Below the pieces are notes generated by a model. It worked only from the letters and a program-made list of their open reading frames with translations, was not told the origin of the DNA and searched no databases. The translations under genes and the position numbers were made by a program. Shown here piece by piece: positions 61,962-64,000 of a stretch of DNA of 64,000 nt (position 1 is the stretch's first letter; each line of letters starts with the position of its first letter). The DNA is from CAXSEF01 sp964236535 (GTDB taxonomy: Bacteria > Pseudomonadota > Alphaproteobacteria > Acetobacterales > Acetobacteraceae), in assembly GCA_964236535.1 (NCBI GenBank), contig CAXSEF010000009.1:1-64000 (forward strand). Reading direction: 5' to 3'.

Positions 61962-62738
61962 ATGACACTCTGGGTTCGCTTCGAGCACGGCGGCGTCGAG
62001 GGCTTCGGCACGCTGGACGGCGAGAGCGTCGCGGTACGCTCGGGCGACATGTTCGCCGTCTCCGAGCCCACCGGGCAGATCCTGGCGCTGGACCAGCTCC
62101 GCCTGCTGGTTCCCGTTCGCCCCGGCAAGATCGTCGGCCTGTGGAACAACTTCCATGCGCTCGCGACCAAACTGGGCGCGGCGGTCCCGGACACGCCGCT
62201 GTATTTTCTCAAGGCCACCACCAGCTTGCTGGCGCCGGGTGGGAGCATTCGCCCGCCCGCCGGCTACGACGGCCCCATCGTGTACGAGGGCGAGCTGGGC
62301 ATCGTCGTGGGGTGCCGCTGCACGAACGTGGACGAGGCGGGGGCGGCAGCCGCGATCTTCGGCTACACCTGTGTCAACGACGTCACCGCGAGCGGCCTGC
62401 TCGACGCGGACCCCGGCTTTGCGCAGTGGACGCGGGCCAAGGGCTGCGACACGTTCGGCCCATGCGGCCCGGCGATCGCGACCGGGCTCGACTGGTCTGC
62501 GCTGCAGGTCCGCACCCTGCTGAACGGCCGCGAGCGGCAGGGCTATCCCGCCGCCGACATGATCCTCCCGCCCGCGCGCATCGTCAGCCTGCTGTCGCGG
62601 GAGATGACGCTGGAACCCGGCGACCTGATCGCCTGCGGCACCTCGATCGGCGTGCGGCCGATGCGCCCGGGCATGGAGGTCAGTGTGGTGATCGACGGCA
62701 TCGGGACCCTGACCAGCCTGATGGCCGACACGGCCTGA
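61962..62738 (+). CDS. Fumarylacetoacetate hydrolase (FAH) family protein
   Basis: The product of 258 residues starts at ATG 61962 (AGGGGAT upstream; ATG 61956 also possible). It has the FAH features VGLWNNFHALATKLG, PLYFLKATTSLLAPG, the metal-binding YEGELGIVVG with two Glu, GYTCVNDVTASGL and the DLIACGTSIGVRPMRPG end. FAH-fold enzymes act in aromatic degradation as hydrolases, isomerases or decarboxylases (for example HpcE-like). Exact substrate unknown. It stands between transposase remnants. Confidence 0.87.
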   Translation: MTLWVRFEHGGVEGFGTLDGESVAVRSGDMFAVSEPTGQILALDQLRLLVPVRPGKIVGLWNNFHALATKLGAAVPDTPLYFLKATTSLLAPGGSIRPPAGYDGPIVYEGELGIVVGCRCTNVDEAGAAAAIFGYTCVNDVTASGLLDADPGFAQWTRAKGCDTFGPCGPAIATGLDWSALQVRTLLNGRERQGYPAADMILPPARIVSLLSREMTLEPGDLIACGTSIGVRPMRPGMEVSVVIDGIGTLTSLMADTA

Positions 62739-62789
62739 GCCTGCCGGTCGCTCGGCCATGGCCTGCGGAGACCTCCGGCCTGAAAGCCG

Positions 62790-63021
62790 GGCGGCCCGGC
62801 GTCCTCGCGGTGCGGCGTGAGACGGTCGAGCATCCTTTCGGCTCGANNNNNNNNNNNNNNNNNNNNNNNNNNNNNNNNNNNNNNNNNNNNNNNNNNNNNN
62901 NNNNNNNNNNNNNNNNNNNNNNNNNNNNNNNNNNNNNNNNNNNNNNCGGCCCGGCGTCCTCGCGGTGCGGCGTGAGACGGTCGAGCATCCTTTCGGCTCG
63001 ATCAAGGAGCTGTCGCGCTGA
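62790..63021 (+). pseudogene. IS1182-like transposase C-terminal scrap across the second assembly gap
   Basis: Both copies of the 55-bp gap flank encode GVLAVRRETVEHPFGS; the right copy continues IKELSR and stops. The block RRxTVEHPFGxIK is the conserved end of IS1182-type transposases. If the gap is only an overlap, a single short scrap remains. Confidence 0.6.
62792..63001. other. Assembly gap of 100 N flanked by identical 55-bp ends
   Basis: The N run covers 62847-62946. Bases 62792-62846 equal 62947-63001. As with the first gap, this looks like a join of contigs overlapping by 55 bp, with no DNA missing. Confidence 0.85.
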
Positions 63022-63024
63022 GAT

Positions 63025-63397
63025 CGCAGCACGACCGACCTGCCGGCCACGCTCAAGGAGCCGGCAGCCCGGCGCGTGTCGTTGCCGGCGCTGAACGGCA
63101 TGGCGTTCGACCTCGCCACGCCGCACGGGCGCATGATGGCGACGCTGTTCGCCGGCATCGCCGAGTTCGAGCGCGGCTGACCGTGGAGCGCATCCGCTCC
63201 GGCATCGCAGCCGTCAGGCCCGCGGCAAGAAGCTGGCCGCCAGCCGGGCAGCGGCCGAAGTCGGACCGCCTCGCGCCCAGGGTGCTGGCCCTCGTCGCCC
63301 TTGGGCCGCAGCGACCGCCTCGTCGGGCGCGAGGTCGGACTGAGCAAGGCCACTGTCGCAGGCATCGTGAAGCGGGGCAGGGCCTCGTTAACGGATG
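63025..63397 (+). pseudogene. Serine recombinase remnant
   Basis: The segment reads ATLKEPAARRVSLPALNGMA, then TPHGRMMATLFAGIAEFERG with a stop. Further frames give LTVERIRSGIAA, then PKSDRLAPRVLALVALG and finally VGLSKATVAGIVKRGRAS (a helix-turn-helix). These are resolvase-family blocks in the right order but broken by stops and frameshifts. The N-terminal catalytic Ser region is missing. Confidence 0.78.
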
Positions 63398-63485
63398 CCT
63401 GGCGTATCTGCACCTCCTGCACCTTGACCCATCGCGAGGACCGCCCCATCCTGTAATTTCAGAATTTCCTGAAACTTCGGAACTC

Positions 63486-64000
63486 ATGAATCTTCCACCG
63501 CTGATCCAGGACTTCGTGCTGCATTTCGGCGAGATGGGCAGCCGCTGGGGAGTCAATCGCACCGTCGGACAGATGTATGCGCTGCTGTTCCTCGCGGATC
63601 GCCCGCTGAACGCCGACGAGATCAGCGACAGCCTCGGCCTGTCGCGCTCGAATGTCAGCATGGGGCTGAAGGAGCTCGAGGGCTGGCGACTGATCCGCAA
63701 GCGCCACCTGCCCGGCGACCGTCGCGAGTACGTCGAGACGCCTGACGACATCTGGCAGATCGTGCGCACGCTGGCCGAGGAGCGGCGCAAGCGGGAGGTC
63801 GATCCTACGCTGTCGCTGTTGCGCGACATCCTGCTGGAGACGCCGGCCACCATCGAGGAGCGGCACGCGCAGGACAAGATGCGGCAGATGCACGACATGA
63901 TCGAGCTGCTCACCGGCTGGGCGGACGACGTTCAGAAGCTCGACAACGACAGCCTGACGCGGCTGCTGGCGCTCGGCGCCGGCGTCTCGCGCATCCTCGA
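63486..64000 (+). CDS. GbsR/MarR-type transcriptional regulator (runs off the window)
   Basis: The 171 visible codons start at ATG 63486 (MNLPPLIQDFVLHFGEMGSR). A winged-helix domain follows: QMYALLFLADRPLNADEISD, SLGLSRSNVSMGLKELEGWR and LIRKRHLPGDRREYVETPDD, typical of GbsR-like MarR relatives. A helical C-terminal part (EERHAQDKMRQMHDMIELLT) begins before the end. The target genes are probably beyond the window. Confidence 0.88.
   Translation, partial: MNLPPLIQDFVLHFGEMGSRWGVNRTVGQMYALLFLADRPLNADEISDSLGLSRSNVSMGLKELEGWRLIRKRHLPGDRREYVETPDDIWQIVRTLAEERRKREVDPTLSLLRDILLETPATIEERHAQDKMRQMHDMIELLTGWADDVQKLDNDSLTRLLALGAGVSRIL

Noticed and set aside
1..64000. CRISPR array or replication origin
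   Set aside because: No evenly spaced direct repeats with unique spacers and no cluster of DnaA-box-like sites was seen.

Overview
The window is about 64 kb of GC-rich DNA. A hopanoid-type glycosyltransferase (HpnI), an alphaproteobacterial-style GTTC-N7-GTTC box, SucCD/SucAB/Lpd enzymes and the overall codon character suggest an alphaproteobacterium, probably of the Acetobacteraceae/Rhodospirillales. This assignment is inference, since no rRNA is present. Two runs of 100 N (5544-5643 and 62847-62946) are each flanked by the same 55-bp sequence on both sides, so they look like scaffold joins between overlapping contigs rather than missing DNA.

Layout. 1-7.7 kb: two secreted peptidases (S9 and Tricorn type), a decayed serine recombinase, an LpxR-like outer-membrane lipid A deacylase and tRNA-Ser(UGA). 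7.8-9.9 kb: a PHB-depolymerase-like esterase and a sulfotransferase. 10.0-11.4 kb: transposase remnants in AT-richer DNA. 11.4-14.4 kb: a photoactive-yellow-protein (PYP) cassette made of a PYP-like photoreceptor, an overlapping PAS-GGDEF diguanylate cyclase and a divergent p-coumarate:CoA ligase. The cassette is bracketed by IS debris. 15-17.5 kb: an SDR, a histidine-kinase scrap and XerC. 17.9-21.6 kb: a tight three-gene operon of FeeM-like N-acyl amino acid synthase, ICMT-like membrane methyltransferase and membrane-anchored GGDEF-EAL protein. 22-25.7 kb: glycosyltransferase, gmd and rmd (GDP-D-rhamnose supply). 27-40 kb: TCA genes sucCD and sucA-sucB-lpd, separated by an opposite-strand DUF2231-sorbosone dehydrogenase fusion and an MFS exporter. 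40.4-43.1 kb: an S24 repressor, a small gene behind a candidate SOS box, and pyrD. 43.4-52.1 kb: HpnI, YceI, CysC, a large secreted protein of unknown family, an aldo/keto reductase and a CysG-like methylase with a degenerate dehydrogenase half. 52.3-53.0 kb: IS5 and fumC remnants. 53.4-57.0 kb: selB and, just upstream on the same strand, an ABC-type substrate-binding protein gene interrupted by one in-frame TGA that is followed by a SECIS-like hairpin. 57.4-64 kb: a truncated SDR, tandem catalase-family genes, WrbA, a FAH-family hydrolase, IS and recombinase remnants, and a GbsR-type regulator running off the end.

Most interesting systems. (1) A candidate selenoprotein solute-binding protein next to selB. 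(2) A PYP-to-c-di-GMP light-signalling cassette with its own chromophore-activating ligase but no tyrosine ammonia-lyase in the window. (3) A compact operon that may make a methylated N-acyl signal beside a c-di-GMP enzyme. (4) A family of dispersed intergenic repeats built from two hairpins, at least one copy of which forms a good intrinsic terminator.
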